64,000 nt of DNA from DASRHT01 sp035650355 (lineage in GTDB: Bacteria > Chloroflexota > Ktedonobacteria > Ktedonobacterales > Ktedonobacteraceae): NCBI GenBank assembly GCA_035650355.1, contig DASRHT010000052.1, forward strand, positions 10,285 through 74,284, written 5' to 3'. Shown here piece after piece: positions 15,417-23,977 of the stretch (positions within the stretch are counted from its first letter, which is position 1; each line of letters begins with the position of its first letter). The notes under the pieces are model-generated. The model saw nothing but the letters and a program-made list of their open reading frames with translations. It searched no databases and had not been told where the DNA came from. Both the position numbers and the translations under genes were made by a program.

Positions 15417-15575
15417 GAAGATGCAAGCAATCTCCCACATAAATCTCATGTAATTCCTGAGCATTATTGAACCAAATGCTGAGTAAATATTTAGCCCCCC
15501 TTGAGAAATTCTTAACTCCTCGCTGCTAGACTAAGTTTCTAGAAGAACCACATCAAAAGATTGAAGGAGTGACCT

Positions 15576-15869
15576 ATGAATTGGATTATCCGTACGCGTC
15601 GCTGGAGCATTCTTGTTCTGGCAATGCTGTTGCTTGTGCTATCACTTACCATAGCTGCCTGTGGTCAGGCCAGCCAGCAGGGTAGCTCGAACAATACGAA
15701 CAGTAGCGGCAGCTATTCGACCAGCCAGCAAAGCACCTCTCAGGGGAATGATAGCACCCAGATACAGAACGCCGATCAGGACGTTCAAAGTCAAATTCAA
15801 TCGCTCGACAAAACGCAAAATGACGTGACGAACTCCGGTTCAATGCAGGACGACGGGCAGATGCCCTGA
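15576..15869 (+). CDS. Small Ser/Gln-rich lipoprotein
   Basis: The 97-residue product has a typical lipoprotein signal: basic start (NWIIRTRRW), hydrophobic core (LVLAMLLLVLSLTIAAC) and lipobox LTIAAC, with the Cys at about 29. The mature part is low-complexity Ser, Gln, Asn and Asp (QGSSNNTNSSG, QIQNADQDVQSQIQ) with a short helical stretch. AAGGAG lies seven bases before the ATG. The next gene, also secreted, follows after 55 bases. No enzymatic function is suggested; it may be a surface or spacer protein. Confidence 0.75.
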   Translation: MNWIIRTRRWSILVLAMLLLVLSLTIAACGQASQQGSSNNTNSSGSYSTSQQSTSQGNDSTQIQNADQDVQSQIQSLDKTQNDVTNSGSMQDDGQMP

Positions 15870-15924
15870 TTATCACCATCATCTGGTAAAAAATTTTCAT
15901 AGTATAGAGAGGAAAAAACCTATA

Positions 15925-16677
15925 ATGAAACTACTGACAACCATTCGACGTTTTCCGCAGCGGTTCGCGCTGTTGACCGCGCTGGCGCTGATATCGCTCT
16001 TTGCCACGGCTCCCGCCGCTATGGCCGCGCCCTCGCAAGCTCAGAAATGTGCCAATACCGATGTAAAGTGCGTCATTACCTTTGGTGACAATCTGATTGT
16101 TGCCCGTCAGACCGCACTGGATAAACTGGCTGATAGTGTGACGGCGCTGCAACAGAAGCATCATATTAGCGATGTCGAGGCCGATGCTCTTCATACAGAT
16201 ATCAAAACAAACAGAGATGGGCTGACCGATATCAAGACAAAGCTTGATGCGGAAACAAGCGCCCAGGCTGCGCGCCAGGATATCAAAAATGTCTATGAGC
16301 AACTGCGCATTTTCGCGGTTGTGCTCCCGCGCGACGCTCGCCACCTTCATATGGACGTTGAGGTTACTCTTGCCGACAAGCTAAGAGACCTGGAACAGCA
16401 TCTTCAGCAGGTTGTTAATAATGATAACGACGATAGGAAAGCCAAGCTCACCGATCTGTTTAACGATTATAAAGCGGCTGTCACCGACGCAGAGAGTCAG
16501 GTCGATATCGCTCAGGCTGTTTTCCCGATGCTGACTGTTGCCAACTTCAATGCCAATCATGCCGCATTTGGCGCTGATCTGCACAATTTGAGCAATGCCG
16601 AGCAGAGAATCCATACCGATCTGCACAAGGCAGCCAGCGACCTGCATCAAATTGCCCAGTTGCTCAAGAGCAAATAA
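15925..16677 (+). CDS. Secreted helical protein
   Basis: A Sec signal peptide (FALLTALALISLFATAPAAMA, cleavage expected near AMA-AP, residue about 36) leads a 250-residue protein. The mature part is almost wholly helical, with repeated heptads (LDKLADSVTALQQKH, LADKLRDLEQHLQQVVNNDN, LSNAEQRIHTDLHKAASDL). The pattern suggests an extended helical bundle outside the membrane. The closest analogy is DUF5667-like or coiled-coil surface proteins, not certain. It probably shares a transcript with the small lipoprotein upstream and ends at a strong terminator. Confidence 0.75.
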   Translation: MKLLTTIRRFPQRFALLTALALISLFATAPAAMAAPSQAQKCANTDVKCVITFGDNLIVARQTALDKLADSVTALQQKHHISDVEADALHTDIKTNRDGLTDIKTKLDAETSAQAARQDIKNVYEQLRIFAVVLPRDARHLHMDVEVTLADKLRDLEQHLQQVVNNDNDDRKAKLTDLFNDYKAAVTDAESQVDIAQAVFPMLTVANFNANHAAFGADLHNLSNAEQRIHTDLHKAASDLHQIAQLLKSK

Positions 16678-16707
16678 AGCTCCTTCGATGGCCCCTTGTC
16701 TGTGAAG

Positions 16708-16742
16708 AGCGGATACGTGCTAAGCGCGCGTATCCGCTTTTT
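16708..16742 (+). terminator. Terminator after the secreted helical protein
   Basis: AGCGGATACG and CGTATCCGCT form a 10-bp stem followed by TTTTT. The stop of the convergent HEAT-repeat gene lies inside it. Confidence 0.88.
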
Positions 16743-17322
16743 CTGCTCTGGCTCTGGCGGCTGCGATCCCTCGCTCCCTGGCCTGAGCATCTACCATCGC
16801 CCGATAGCTGGGGTTCTGGTGCTTGAGCGCGTGATGGGCCGCGCTGCGCAAACGTGGATCGGTCTCGGTGCGCAGTATCTCCTCCAGGGCTGCTACAGCG
16901 CGAGGGTCCCGCGGTTGATAACGCAGTCCTCCTATAGCATTCTCACGCACGCGTCTGTTGGCGTCCGAAAGGGCCGCCTGAACAAGAAGGCCGACGAGGT
17001 CTTCAGTCAGTGGGCATGGCTTGCAACACTGGCAGCTTGCCGAATGCACCGCTACGCGCCGGACCGAGGGGGCCGGATCATGAAGCGCTACCTGCTGCAG
17101 CGCAGCAAAACACGCGTCAGTACCATGATGGTCCATAAAACCGGCACATCCTCGTCGCACGCTCACATTCCGGTGCGAAAGACCCCAGAGTACGGCATCG
17201 ATGCCCGCCTGACCTGCCTGAGCCAGGGCGTTCTCTGCTTCCATAACGATACGCCAATTGTCTGCTCCCAGTTGGACGACCAATGCTTGCAACTCATCGG
17301 TCGAGTAACGTTCATCGCTCAT
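16720..17322 (-). CDS. HEAT-repeat protein
   Basis: The 200-residue protein contains several degenerate HEAT/PBS-lyase-type repeats, for example AENALAQAGQAGIDAVLWGL, DPAPSVRRVAVHSAS and DPRAVAALEEILRTETDPRL. Such alpha-solenoids are protein-binding scaffolds. A CQCCKPC cluster in the middle (about 98-104) is unusual and could bind metal. The start at 17322 is fixed by AAGGAGG seven bases upstream. The gene lies downstream of an ECF sigma factor on the same strand, with a repeat element between them, so it may modulate or be controlled by that sigma factor. Confidence 0.75.
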   Translation of the reverse strand: MSDERYSTDELQALVVQLGADNWRIVMEAENALAQAGQAGIDAVLWGLSHRNVSVRRGCAGFMDHHGTDACFAALQQVALHDPAPSVRRVAVHSASCQCCKPCPLTEDLVGLLVQAALSDANRRVRENAIGGLRYQPRDPRAVAALEEILRTETDPRLRSAAHHALKHQNPSYRAMVDAQARERGIAAARARAEKADTRA

Positions 17323-17340
17323 CAAGTTGCCTCCTTTCCT

Positions 17341-17542
17341 GTAGCGATGAGGTTCACCGCGTCCGCTTCAGCGCCTGATTTTCATTTCATCATATAAAAT
17401 CTCCAACACTCTCTATCCCGTTAGATACCGGTAAAGCGATATAGCCCGCTAGTGCATTTTTTATAACGTCACCGTCGAGCCGTATGGCACTGCAAATGGG
17501 GAGGATGGGCGATAAATCGGACGCGCTAAAGCTGGTCGCTAC
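17341..17542. repeat. Diverged copy of the 35-bp-arm palindromic element
   Basis: GTAGCGATGAGGTTCACCGC at 17341 and, inverted, GTAGCGACCAGCTTTAGCGC ending at 17542 are related to the arms at 15224 and 15382 (shared CGCGTCCG core). The element lies across the 3-prime end of the sigma-factor gene. Confidence 0.65.
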
Positions 17543-18196
17543 GGAGATAATTTGTACGTTTTTCAGCCGAAGGAGCAAACACTGCGCCAGACGGATCTCC
17601 TCAGCCGCCGCACCATCGTCGGTATGACGCGCGATTTCGCTCGCTTCGTGCAGGGCGGATTTTAATTGCACTTTGAGCTTCTGTCGAGCCGAGTGCAGGC
17701 GTTTTTTGACGGTTGTCAGCGGGATGTTGAGCAAGGTACTTACTTCGTTGTAGGAGTAACAACGCCCATAAAATAGCACTGTGACCAGACGTTCGTGCTG
17801 TGGCAATGCTGCGATGGCCGATCTTACAGATGCAAGGACCTCCCTTTGCAGTGCGATATCTTCAGGATTGCTCTCCATTAGCAGGTCGTCTAGCAGATCG
17901 TCGCCCAGCGTTTCGAGCGATGTGGATGCTATGGTTGTCTGTCTCAGGACGCGGGTACATTGCCGGAAGACAATCTGGCGGAACCACCCTGGGAAGGCGG
18001 CTGGCTCCTTGAGCTGGGAAAGATGAATAAAAGCCTCGATTATAGCCTCCTGGACGACATCCTGGGCCAGGTGGTGATCGTTAAGATGGCGGTAGGCGGT
18101 GGCGTAAGCCATTGGTTGGAAACGCTGTACCAGGGCGTTATATGCCTCGCCGTCACCCGATTGTGCAGCCTGGACAAGTTCAGATAAATCTTTCAT
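17390..18196 (-). CDS. ECF-type RNA polymerase sigma factor
   Basis: Residues 1-90 form sigma region 2 (DGEAYNALVQRFQPMAYATA, then HHLAQDVVQEAIIEAF). Residues about 115-175 form region 4 (LPQHERLVTVLFYGRCYSYN, then EVSTLLNIPLTTVKKRLHSA), the -35 recognition helix-turn-helix. This is the standard two-domain ECF layout of about 180-200 residues. The last 50 or so residues (from about ISVATSFSAS at 218) are encoded by an inverted-repeat element and are probably an acquired tail. No anti-sigma gene is recognised beside it, though the HEAT-repeat protein downstream could play a related part. Confidence 0.88.
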   Translation of the reverse strand: MKDLSELVQAAQSGDGEAYNALVQRFQPMAYATAYRHLNDHHLAQDVVQEAIIEAFIHLSQLKEPAAFPGWFRQIVFRQCTRVLRQTTIASTSLETLGDDLLDDLLMESNPEDIALQREVLASVRSAIAALPQHERLVTVLFYGRCYSYNEVSTLLNIPLTTVKKRLHSARQKLKVQLKSALHEASEIARHTDDGAAAEEIRLAQCLLLRLKNVQIISVATSFSASDLSPILPICSAIRLDGDVIKNALAGYIALPVSNGIESVGDFI

Positions 18197-18270
18197 GGCT
18201 GAGCCTCTTCAAAAACAGCTTTCTATTAGAGAAGTGCCAGAAAAAGGGATAAAAGTTACCGTATGCAGGC

Positions 18271-18903
18271 TTAAATGGTTGTATGAATAAGAAGCAGCAT
18301 GCCGCTTGCCAGCGATACCTCGGCCTCGTCGTGTGTGAGAACGTTGCTCACGCCGCGCGGCTTGCCAAATGTCAGCGAGTCGCCGTGCAAGGGATAGTAC
18401 AGATGCTGGGTTTGTATCCCTGTTGCCTCGGTTGTTAGAGGGAAGAGCGAGAGCAGGTCGCCTGATTTCCCGCTTACATGAGTGCTACCAGGCCCGCGTA
18501 ACAGCCAGCAGGTTGTAACCCCATCCACGATCCGTAGAGGGGTCTCGTAACCGGCGAGCAGCAGGATATTGGCTATCGTATGATCGAAGCGAATACCGCC
18601 AAGCCCTCCGAGAATGGTGATAGCACTGGCTCCGCGCTCGATGGCGATTTGCACCGCCAGTTCGGTATCGGTCTCATCTTTTTCCCGGGCGGCATGGATG
18701 ATCTCACAGCCCATGTCCTCTAAAGTCCTTAAAGGAGTGACGAGCGAATCGAAATCGCCTATAATAATAGAGGGTGTGAGACCATAGCCAAGCGCGCTAT
18801 CGGCTCCGCTATCGGCGGCGATGATAAGGTCCGCGTGGGCGAGGGCGTCGTCAACCGCTTTGCCTGGCTGTAATGTGCCTCCGGCGAAAATGATGGCATG
18901 CAT
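18271..18903 (-). CDS. thiN: Thiamine pyrophosphokinase
   Basis: The enzyme transfers pyrophosphate from ATP to thiamine to give thiamine diphosphate. The 210-residue protein shows the family motifs: ADLIIAADSGADSALGYGL (about 28-46), IIGDFDS (residue about 52), DETDTELAVQIAIERG and the GGLGGIRFDHTIANI segment. The C-terminal half forms the thiamine-binding beta sandwich. The start at 18903 is chosen because the family begins at MHAIIFAGG; the frame is open further upstream without homology. It lies a few kilobases from the putative thiamine-precursor importer and is divergent from the dprE1-like gene. Confidence 0.9.
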   Translation of the reverse strand: MHAIIFAGGTLQPGKAVDDALAHADLIIAADSGADSALGYGLTPSIIIGDFDSLVTPLRTLEDMGCEIIHAAREKDETDTELAVQIAIERGASAITILGGLGGIRFDHTIANILLLAGYETPLRIVDGVTTCWLLRGPGSTHVSGKSGDLLSLFPLTTEATGIQTQHLYYPLHGDSLTFGKPRGVSNVLTHDEAEVSLASGMLLLIHTTI

Positions 18904-19035
18904 AATTATAATGGCACCTTCTTTCAGTACCCTCAAGAGGTCGAGCCTGGCTGCTGGCTGCCGTCGCCTCTCTAGAGGGAGAGTATACGTATCAAATTTT
19001 AAGACGTCAAGCGGAAATGCACTAGAGGTATATAT

Positions 19036-20385
19036 ATGGCTTCTGTAAACAATGCGCCCCAATCATGGGGACGTTATCCTAAGATAAAGCCGGACCGCGT
19101 AATACCGGTGTACTGGCGCAATGAAATTCCTGACCTCTCTTCATTGGAGGAGCTTGTTCTGCCCTACGCGTATGGGCGGAGCTATGGTGATAGTTGCCTG
19201 AACGAGGGCGGCGTTTCCCTGGATGTGAGTCACCTGACGCGCTTTATATCTTTTGACCAGGAAACGGGCCTGTTGCGCTGCGAGGCTGGCGTATCGCTCG
19301 CGCAAATATTGGAGCTGACGGTGCCCCGTGGCTGGTTTTTGCCGGTGACGCCTGGTACGAAATTTGTCTCGGTGGGTGGCGCGATTGCCAATGATGTGCA
19401 TGGGAAAAACCATCATGTTGCCGGAACTTTTGGCTGTCATGTCACGCGCTTCGAACTGTTGCGCTCCAGCGGCGAGCGTCTTATCTGCTCCCCCACGGAG
19501 AATATCGAGCTGTTTCGCGCGACCATTGGCGGCCTGGGCCTGACCGGCGTTATTCTCTGGGCCGAGTTCCGCTTAAAGCCAATCACGGGACCATTTATTA
19601 CGATGGAGCGCATCCGCTATTCGTCGCTCAAAGAATTTATGGAGATCTCCGACTCCTCGGACCAGGACTATGAGTATACTGTCGCCTGGGTGGATTGCCT
19701 GGCGAGCGGGCAGCAAATCGGGCGCGGCCTGTTTATGCGTGGCAATCATGAGACTTCGGCGGCCCACGCCGGCAAAAAAGCTCCCAGAAAACTGTCCCTG
19801 GCTGTGCCGCTTGACTTCCCATCCTTTGTACTGAATACCCTGACGATCAAAGCTTTTAATACGGCTTATTATCACGCCCAGCTCGCCAGAAGCATACGCA
19901 AGATTGTTCCTTATGATCCTTTCTTCTACCCGCTTGACTCGATTCATGAGTGGAATCGCATGTATGGCAAGCGAGGATTTATGCAGTACCAGTGCGTTGT
20001 GCCCTTCGAGAACGGGTATGAAGTGATGCTAGACATTCTGCGCCGCATCAGCCGTGCGGGCGAAGGGTCATTTCTGGCGGTGCTCAAGAAATTTGGTGAT
20101 GTGCCTTCGCCTGGCATGCTCTCTTTCCCCAGGCCGGGATTGACGCTGGCGCTCGACTTCTCCAACAATGGTCAGAAGACGCTGCAATTGTTTGAAGAGC
20201 TGGACAAAGTCGTACGTGAGAACGGCGGCTCCGTCTATCCCGCCAAAGATGCGCGCATGAGCGCCGAGAGCTTCCAGGCGTACTTCCCGCAGTGGCACGA
20301 GTTTGAGCCATTGATCGATTCAAAGTTCTCTTCTAGCTTCTGGCGACGTGTCACGCTGCCTGTGGCTGTTCCTGTGAATGGATAA
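19036..20385 (+). CDS. DprE1-like FAD-dependent oxidoreductase
   Basis: In mycobacteria DprE1 oxidises decaprenylphosphoryl-ribose at C2, the first half of its epimerisation to the arabinose donor. This 449-residue protein has the FAD-binding (VAO/PCMH) fold with LPYAYGRSYGDSCLNEGG and the highly characteristic PGTKFVSVGGAIANDVHGKN followed by HH. A GGLGLTGVI segment and the C-terminal substrate domain follow. The length matches DprE1 (about 460). It overlaps the SDR gene downstream by 8 bases, as expected for a DprE1/DprE2 pair. The lipid substrate in this organism is unknown. Confidence 0.85.
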   Translation: MASVNNAPQSWGRYPKIKPDRVIPVYWRNEIPDLSSLEELVLPYAYGRSYGDSCLNEGGVSLDVSHLTRFISFDQETGLLRCEAGVSLAQILELTVPRGWFLPVTPGTKFVSVGGAIANDVHGKNHHVAGTFGCHVTRFELLRSSGERLICSPTENIELFRATIGGLGLTGVILWAEFRLKPITGPFITMERIRYSSLKEFMEISDSSDQDYEYTVAWVDCLASGQQIGRGLFMRGNHETSAAHAGKKAPRKLSLAVPLDFPSFVLNTLTIKAFNTAYYHAQLARSIRKIVPYDPFFYPLDSIHEWNRMYGKRGFMQYQCVVPFENGYEVMLDILRRISRAGEGSFLAVLKKFGDVPSPGMLSFPRPGLTLALDFSNNGQKTLQLFEELDKVVRENGGSVYPAKDARMSAESFQAYFPQWHEFEPLIDSKFSSSFWRRVTLPVAVPVNG

Positions 20386-21127
20386 CGTTGTGATGAAAGT
20401 ACTTATTATCGGCGCAACATCGGCTATTGCCTATGAAGCCGCGAAATGTTTTGCTCAGGACGGAGCTGATATGTTCCTGGTTGCTCGCAATGCTGAGAAG
20501 CTGGCGAGCGTGGCGGACGATCTCAAGGTGCGTGGCGCGCATTGTGTAGAGACCGAGGTGCTTGACCTGAGCGAGCTTGACCGTCATGAGGAGCTGCTGG
20601 AGCGGGCTTTTAGCAGCCTGAATGGCTGTGATATGCTGCTGATCGCGCATGGCACGCTTGGAGATCAGCGCAAGTGCGAGCTGAGCGTGGCTGAGACGCT
20701 GCGCGAATTCACCAATAACTGCACCAGCGTCATCTCGCTGCTCACCATTGCCGCGAACTACTTTGAGCAGCAGAAGCATGGTTGTATCGCCGTCATCTCC
20801 TCCGTCGCGGGCGACCGTGGGCGGCAGAGCAATTACGTCTATGGTACTGCAAAGGCGGCGATCAGTGCCTTTTTACAGGGGTTGCGCAACCGTCTGGCTA
20901 AAGCAGGCGTTGCTGTTCTCACTATAAAACCAGGCACCGTCGATACGCCTATGACCGCCGACCTGAAAAAGGGACTGCTCTTCGCCAGCGCGCAAAGCGT
21001 CGGCAAGGGGGTATACCAGGCGATGAAGCAGGGAAAAGACGTTGTCTATCTCCCTGCGTACTGGCGTGTAATCATGTTCATTGTCAGGGCAGTCCCCGAA
21101 CGGATCTTCAAGAAGATGTCGCTGTGA
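20378..21127 (+). CDS. DprE2-like short-chain reductase
   Basis: This SDR has the Rossmann motif as GATSAIAYEAAKCF (in place of the usual TGxxxGIG), an NNCTS helix segment, catalytic Ser in ISSVAGDRGRQSNY and the YVYGTAKAA segment containing Tyr-xxx-Lys. This matches DprE2, which reduces the keto intermediate made by DprE1 with NADH. The first ATG (20378) overlaps the dprE1-like stop; a second in-frame ATG at 20393 is equally possible. The gene ends 20 bases inside the convergent MFS gene. Confidence 0.85.
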   Translation: MDNVVMKVLIIGATSAIAYEAAKCFAQDGADMFLVARNAEKLASVADDLKVRGAHCVETEVLDLSELDRHEELLERAFSSLNGCDMLLIAHGTLGDQRKCELSVAETLREFTNNCTSVISLLTIAANYFEQQKHGCIAVISSVAGDRGRQSNYVYGTAKAAISAFLQGLRNRLAKAGVAVLTIKPGTVDTPMTADLKKGLLFASAQSVGKGVYQAMKQGKDVVYLPAYWRVIMFIVRAVPERIFKKMSL

Positions 21128-22460
21128 CGTCTCTACGAGGCTCAGACGCATTTTTCGTTGGGACAAGCTCCGCCAGAGCGGGCGCTTTCCTCAACGGACG
21201 ATAAAAGGTTGCGATCAGCGTGAAAAGGCCCTGCGGAACGAAGAGCGCCAATACGGTCCAGACCGGGCCGAGCCATTGGATTAACGCTCCTGTCAGTGCA
21301 AGCCCCAGCGGTTGGGTGCCGAATGAGAGCAGGCGAAAAACGCTCTGCACACGCCCTTGTAGTTGATCCGGCACGACCAGCAGGCGATAGCTGTACTGAA
21401 CCGAGAAGTAGATGGGGACGATGATAAAGTTCAGTCCATTGGCGAGACCCAGAATCCAGAGATTGGGCGCGATTGCCAGTCCCAACCAGGAAATGCTCCA
21501 GACCCAGGCGGAGCCAATGGTCATCTGCCCAAAGGTAAAACGCCGTTGCAAGGGATGCGTTAGCAGTGCGCCGACGATGCTGCCCATGCCGCCACTCGCG
21601 AAGAGGATGCCAATCGCAACGGGCGAAGCGTCGAAACGCTGGGCCAGCACGATCAGAATCAAGGTGAAGCCGATGGTGGGCGCGACCAGACCCCACATCA
21701 GGATAGCCAGGAAGCGCAACAACGCATCTCGCCAGATGAAATGCAGCCCCTCGCCAATCTCGCGCCAGATCCGGCGCGGCTCCTCGACACGCTGCTCCTG
21801 GAAGCTCGTACGGATAAAGAAGATGCTCAGGACCGAACAGATGTAGGAGATGGCATCGGTCAAAAACGGTATGGCAAGGCCTAGCTTGTAGAGCAGACCG
21901 CCCAGGAACGGTCCCAACGTCCAGGACGTAGACTCGATGGACTGGTTTTGCGCCGTGGCCGCCGGCAATTGCTCCTTCGCCACAACATGCGGCAGGCAGG
22001 CGGCCTGGGCAAGCGAGAAGAAGGTCATCAGCGTGCCCTCGATCAGGGCAACCAGGTAGAGCTGGATCATAGCCAGATGACCCAGCCAGAGCGCCACAGG
22101 GATACTGCCTAAAGCAAGGCCGCGCCCGGTATCGCAGAGCAGCATAACCCATTTCCGATCCCAGCGATCCACCAGCGCACCGGCGGGCAGGCTGAGCAGC
22201 ACGAACGGCAGACTCCGCAGCGCGCCGATAATACCAGCCTGCGCCGGTGAGTGGGTAATCGCCAGCACCAGCAGCGGAAAAGCCAGCAGCGATACCTGAC
22301 CGCCAATACTGGAGATCAATTGCCCGATCCACAATAACATATAATCGCGATTGCGCCAGAGGGGCGAGAAACGCCGCCCGCCCGCCGCCTCCACTGGCGC
22401 GGAAATATTTGTGGCAATATCTCCCGCGCCCACCTCAGATGAATGATGTAGCTGTGACAT
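21108..22460 (-). CDS. MFS exporter (EntS/MefA-like)
   Basis: A 450-residue transporter with about 12 transmembrane helices and the MFS motif A between helices 2 and 3 (PAGALVDRWDRKWVMLLCD). The sequence SPLWRNRDYMLLWIGQLISS at the N-terminus is typical of the MFS_3 group that includes enterobactin and macrolide exporters, so it probably exports a small molecule by proton antiport. The start at 22460 has AGGAG nine bases upstream; the earlier frame opening lacks one. Its substrate cannot be told from context. Confidence 0.85.
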   Translation of the reverse strand: MSQLHHSSEVGAGDIATNISAPVEAAGGRRFSPLWRNRDYMLLWIGQLISSIGGQVSLLAFPLLVLAITHSPAQAGIIGALRSLPFVLLSLPAGALVDRWDRKWVMLLCDTGRGLALGSIPVALWLGHLAMIQLYLVALIEGTLMTFFSLAQAACLPHVVAKEQLPAATAQNQSIESTSWTLGPFLGGLLYKLGLAIPFLTDAISYICSVLSIFFIRTSFQEQRVEEPRRIWREIGEGLHFIWRDALLRFLAILMWGLVAPTIGFTLILIVLAQRFDASPVAIGILFASGGMGSIVGALLTHPLQRRFTFGQMTIGSAWVWSISWLGLAIAPNLWILGLANGLNFIIVPIYFSVQYSYRLLVVPDQLQGRVQSVFRLLSFGTQPLGLALTGALIQWLGPVWTVLALFVPQGLFTLIATFYRPLRKAPALAELVPTKNASEPRRDVTATSS

Positions 22461-22619
22461 AAAATCTTGCTCCTGGAAAAACATCGCGCAACAATCGTCA
22501 AGACATAAAAGATGAGCGCGTTTCATCTATGATGGAGAATAGGGAGAAGAGACGCGCTCGCCTGGCGAACACGCCTGGGATATGGTCAAAGCAAGGAGAA
22601 AAGCGCCGGATGAGTCCTG

Positions 22620-23219
22620 TCAATCCTGTAAAGGCGATTCAGGCAAATCTTCTTCTTCGATAGGTATTTCTACACGCTCATAAAGTGATGTAACAGGAAA
22701 ACGAATATCGAGGCTCTCTAATACAACTTGCTGCCCTGGCGTAAAACGCCGATATATCCACATATCGCCTTTGCGGCAAAATATCTCAACCCCTTGAAAT
22801 TGCGCATTGACAAGTACATATTCTCGTATAGTTGGGCATTTCTGGTAATACGCGAACTTCTTCCCACGATCATATCTCTCCGTCGTTGGTGGGAGTACTT
22901 CAACTACCACCGAGGGAGAATGGACTATGTCAGCTTGCTCTTGCCAGTCGTTCTTAGCACAGCTAACAGTGATATCAGGATAGACATAACGCGACTTGGA
23001 TAAACGCACCCGTACATCTGAAGTATAGACGTAACATGGCTCTTGCAATCGCTCATCGAGCAGCTTTGTCATATTGAGAGCAATACGTGCATGTGCAATT
23101 GTGCCACCGGCCAGCGCGTACGCATGCCCATCAATATACTCATAGCGCGCATCCTGACTTGCACGATCCAATTGAAGGTAGTCATCAACACTCATCCAAT
23201 GTTGCAGGTCAGCAGCCAT
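22620..23219 (-). CDS. Uma2-family (DUF820) nuclease-like protein
   Basis: The 199-residue protein shows the Uma2 pattern, a PD-(D/E)XK fold. It starts with MSVDDYLQLDRASQDARYEY followed by IDG, then VYPDITVSC (the acidic catalytic segment) and VVEVLPPTTERYDRGKKFAY (the E-x-K-like strand and following helix). The start at 23219 is preceded by GGAAGGG and matches family N-termini. Uma2 genes are multiplied in cyanobacteria and Chloroflexota, with no settled role. A second copy follows upstream on the same strand. Confidence 0.88.
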   Translation of the reverse strand: MAADLQHWMSVDDYLQLDRASQDARYEYIDGHAYALAGGTIAHARIALNMTKLLDERLQEPCYVYTSDVRVRLSKSRYVYPDITVSCAKNDWQEQADIVHSPSVVVEVLPPTTERYDRGKKFAYYQKCPTIREYVLVNAQFQGVEIFCRKGDMWIYRRFTPGQQVVLESLDIRFPVTSLYERVEIPIEEEDLPESPLQD

Positions 23220-23320
23220 TCTTTTCAACCCTTCCTCTGCTCGGAAAGAGAGATTTGCGCACAATTATATCATAGAGATCGAAGACGTTGACCATAATCG
23301 TAACATCAAGGCAATAACTC

Positions 23321-23905
23321 TTATGCTGGCTGATGATCGTCCTCGGATAGTGCAACGCCTTCATAAACGGCAGAAACAGCAAAGGCTATGCCCAGATCCG
23401 TTAATGTCACCATATCATCAGGGCCGAAAACTTGCAGCGTCCAGAGGTTGTTTCTTTCGCGCTTGAATACTTCAACGGACTGATATGTTGAGCTAATAAG
23501 CATATACTCCTGTATCGTTGGGCAGGCACGATAATACGTGAACTTTCGGCCTCGATCATAGTCTTCTGTGCTGCTAGAGAGCACTTCAACGACAAGACGC
23601 GGAAACTGTATGATATCAACGGTTCCTCGGTCTCGTCCATCGCAGCTAACAGTGACATCGGGGTAGACATAACGTGATTCAGATAAGCGCACCCGCATAT
23701 CCGAGTTTAGCACTCTACAGGAGCTACCACGCAGCAGATCATAGAGAATTCTGGCTATGTTCACACTAATCTGAGAATGGTTAACCGTTCCTACAGCCAG
23801 CATCCTAACGTGCCCATCAATATATTCGTGGCGTGTTTCTATGCTATCGCGGTCCAGACTAAGATACTCTTCGACGCTTATAGCTGCTCGATTCGGTAGC
23901 GCCAT
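23321..23905 (-). CDS. Uma2-family (DUF820) nuclease-like protein, second copy
   Basis: This 194-residue paralogue of the gene at 22620-23219 has the same order of motifs: ISVEEYLSLDRDSIETRHEY with IDG, then VYPDVTVSC, then VVEVLSSSTEDYDRGRKFTY. The two share the family framework but differ widely elsewhere, so the tandem duplication is old, or the copies were acquired separately. Both point left, about 100 bases apart. Confidence 0.88.
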   Translation of the reverse strand: MALPNRAAISVEEYLSLDRDSIETRHEYIDGHVRMLAVGTVNHSQISVNIARILYDLLRGSSCRVLNSDMRVRLSESRYVYPDVTVSCDGRDRGTVDIIQFPRLVVEVLSSSTEDYDRGRKFTYYRACPTIQEYMLISSTYQSVEVFKRERNNLWTLQVFGPDDMVTLTDLGIAFAVSAVYEGVALSEDDHQPA

Positions 23906-23977
23906 ATGCTATGCCTCCCAGCAAATTCGACTGCTATTCTTCTCGCTTATTATATCCGATCCTAGAGCCTTGCGTTT

